From the NCBI RefSeq assembly GCF_947305955.1, contig NZ_CAMZFB010000004.1, positions 1-64,000 of the forward strand: a stretch of 64,000 nucleotides of DNA. Reading direction: 5' to 3'. Source of the DNA: an uncultured Brevundimonas sp. (GTDB lineage: Bacteria > Pseudomonadota > Alphaproteobacteria > Caulobacterales > Caulobacteraceae). Made by a program: the position numbers and the translations under genes. Positions 62,927 through 64,000 of this stretch are shown here, one piece after another; the stretch's first letter is position 1; every line of letters begins with the position of its first letter. The notes under the pieces are model-generated. The model made no database searches, was not told the DNA's origin, and saw only the letters and a program-made list of their open reading frames with translations.

Positions 62927-63529
62927 CTAGGCGGCGTAGCGCGCCCAGAAGGTCTCGATGGCATCCTCGACGATGGCGCGGCCATTGCGCGACTGAACCG
63001 GATCTTTGCCCGATGCCAGCGGCAACAGCAGCAGCGGGTATTCGATCATGCCCAGCAATTGGGTGATGGCCCAGCTGGGCTTGTGCACCTTGAGCACGCT
63101 GTCTTCCGCCAGGGTTTCGACCATGGTGATCAGTTCGTGGGCGATGTCGCCGCGGCCTTTGTCAAAGAACTCGACCGCCTTGTCGTTAAAGCGGGGACGC
63201 TCGGCCATGACCAGCCGGAACATCTTGCGGACGAATGCGTCCGACAGGAACTCGGCATAGCCTACCAGATACTCGGTCATGCGTTCGCGTGACGGCTGGC
63301 TGTTGGACGCGACGACGCTGACCCGATCGTAAAACTCTTGAGAGGCAGCCTCGATGACGGCTTCGAACAGATGCGCCTTGCTGGGGAAGAAGGTGTAGAG
63401 TGTGGCCGTGGACACGCCTGCGGCACGGGAAATAGGCTCGATACGCGCAGCGGCATAGCCGTCGGTCACGAAGCGCAGACGCGCTTCGCGAATGATAGAG
63501 TCAATACGTGGGTCACGACCCGGGGCCAT
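62927..63529 (-). CDS. TetR-family transcription regulator
   Basis: This 200-residue protein has the N-terminal TetR DNA-binding domain (IIREARLRFVTDGYAAARIE, then ISRAAGVSTATLYTFFPSKA; recognition helix about residues 33-52) and an all-helical ligand-binding C-terminal domain. The ligand is unknown. Palindromes in its own promoter (63570-63589 and 63596-63608) are candidate operators. No divergent target gene is present, so self-regulation and distant targets are likely. Confidence 0.92.
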   Translation of the reverse strand: MAPGRDPRIDSIIREARLRFVTDGYAAARIEPISRAAGVSTATLYTFFPSKAHLFEAVIEAASQEFYDRVSVVASNSQPSRERMTEYLVGYAEFLSDAFVRKMFRLVMAERPRFNDKAVEFFDKGRGDIAHELITMVETLAEDSVLKVHKPSWAITQLLGMIEYPLLLLPLASGKDPVQSRNGRAIVEDAIETFWARYAA

Positions 63530-63569
63530 GCGATACCGTCAAAGCTTAGCAGTAGTTAACCTTGACTGT

Positions 63570-63608
63570 GTCGTAGCAGAAGCTGCGACGCAAGGATACC
63601 GACGGTAT
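63570..63608. promoter_or_regulatory. Palindromes in TetR promoter region
   Basis: ATACCG-A-CGGTAT (63596-63608) is a perfect 13-base palindrome, and GTCGTAGC-AGAA-GCTGCGAC (63570-63589) is an 8-base repeat with one mismatch. A further ATACCGTC half-site lies near 63532. They are candidate operators of the adjacent TetR gene. Confidence 0.5.
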
Positions 63609-63624
63609 TTATTTTGTAACTACA

Positions 63625-63662
63625 TGAAAAAACCCGACAGTTAGGACTGATCGGGTTGTTTT
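63625..63662. terminator. Terminator after uridine kinase gene
   Basis: AACCCGA pairs with TCGGGTT (63631-63657, extended by CAG/CTG), with A tracts before and a TTTT tail after, so it can act on both strands. It ends the udk transcript. Confidence 0.87.
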
Positions 63663-63674
63663 CATTCTAATACA

Positions 63675-64000
63675 TCAGGCTCGAAACTTCTCGAGTAGAG
63701 GATGGGTAAGTACCGGAGCGACCAAACGTTTGACGGCAAGGTTGTCGACCAGACGAACCGCCGCCGTAGCGTCAGCGACAATAAAGTCAGCGTGGACGCG
63801 AGACGGCTCGGTAAAGGACTCGTGCCCCGGACGAACGGTCAGCAGGTACTGGTTCACCACGGAATCGGCGGTGCGGCCACGCTCGACCTGATCGCGAAGT
63901 AGGCGACGGATGAAACGGATATCAGCCGGGGTATCGACATAGACCTTGATGTCGAACAGCGCCGTCAGCTGCGGATTGCACAGTAGGTGGGTGCTTTCGA
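63675..64000 (-). CDS. udk: Uridine kinase, C-terminal part (continues beyond window)
   Basis: Uridine kinase phosphorylates uridine and cytidine in pyrimidine salvage. Only the last 107 residues lie in the window, and the start is beyond its right edge. The visible part reads LFDIKVYVDTPADIRFIRRL, LRDQVERGRTADSVVNQYL and VRPGHESFTEPSRVHADFIV, which matches the lid and C-terminal region of Udk. The P-loop is outside the window, so activity cannot be confirmed here. Confidence 0.85.
   Translation of the reverse strand, partial: ESTHLLCNPQLTALFDIKVYVDTPADIRFIRRLLRDQVERGRTADSVVNQYLLTVRPGHESFTEPSRVHADFIVADATAAVRLVDNLAVKRLVAPVLTHPLLEKFRA

Overview
The window looks like part of a Caulobacterales (Alphaproteobacteria) chromosome, possibly Asticcacaulis- or Brevundimonas-like. 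The evidence is a cluster of several short flagellins beside a FlaEY-like protein, a perfect CtrA-type box (TTAA-N7-TTAAC), a perfect alphaproteobacterial LexA box (GTTC-N7-GTTC) in front of ssb, a class I lysyl-tRNA synthetase, a long TonB-dependent receptor flanked by secreted peptidases, and gene neighbourhoods such as gyrA-coaD-cyclophilins, queA-tgt and a DnaJ-like gene with aroC and pdxH. Coding density is high. There is no CRISPR array, rRNA, insertion sequence or prophage.

Layout. 1-6.4 kb: flagellar filament locus with three flagellin genes (the first cut by the window edge), a decayed flagellin remnant, flaG and a large FlaEY-like protein. 6.4-10.5 kb: a membrane-anchored protein, a lipoprotein, ssb, a secreted nucleoside-deoxyribosyltransferase-like protein, an EamA transporter and sodC. 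10.6-18.2 kb: gyrA, a class IV aminotransferase-like gene, coaD, two tandem periplasmic cyclophilins, ppx and hspQ. 18.2-21.8 kb: phoX, a membrane acyltransferase and a divergent membrane LytTR regulator. 21.8-26.8 kb: an arginine succinyltransferase (ast) operon led by an M20 hydrolase. 26.9-35.3 kb: small membrane proteins, an ArsC-like protein, tamB and tamA, and a lipoprotein. 35.7 kb: tRNA-Lys(TTT). 36.5-43.6 kb: an M28 peptidase, TonB receptor and M14 carboxypeptidase locus. 44-48.6 kb: tgt, a nucleotidyltransferase-like gene, queA, dadA and a divergent Lrp-type regulator. 48.7-53.6 kb: class I lysS, an SH3/glycine-zipper protein, an S24 repressor-like regulator, a membrane protein, a CtrA-box gene and two thioesterases. 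53.7-58.7 kb: a CBS/pseudokinase/receiver protein, queC-queE, an ECF sigma operon and a GNAT protein. 58.7-64 kb: pirin, an AT-rich orphan, aroC, a DnaJ-like protein, pdxH, a TetR regulator and the C-terminal part of uridine kinase.

How the genes work together. The flagellin block makes the filament, and hairpins in its leaders suggest post-transcriptional control. queA, tgt, queC and queE cover several steps of queuosine synthesis. The ast operon, dadA and the peptidase/receptor locus point to growth on peptides and amino acids. tamA and tamB build the outer membrane. The most unusual items are the FliD-like plus propeller architecture of the FlaEY-like protein, the M20 enzyme in an ast operon with no astC or astE beside it, the pseudo-histidine kinase, a Tgt with an incomplete zinc site, a Met at the acidic quinolone position of GyrA, and the CtrA-box gene of unknown function.
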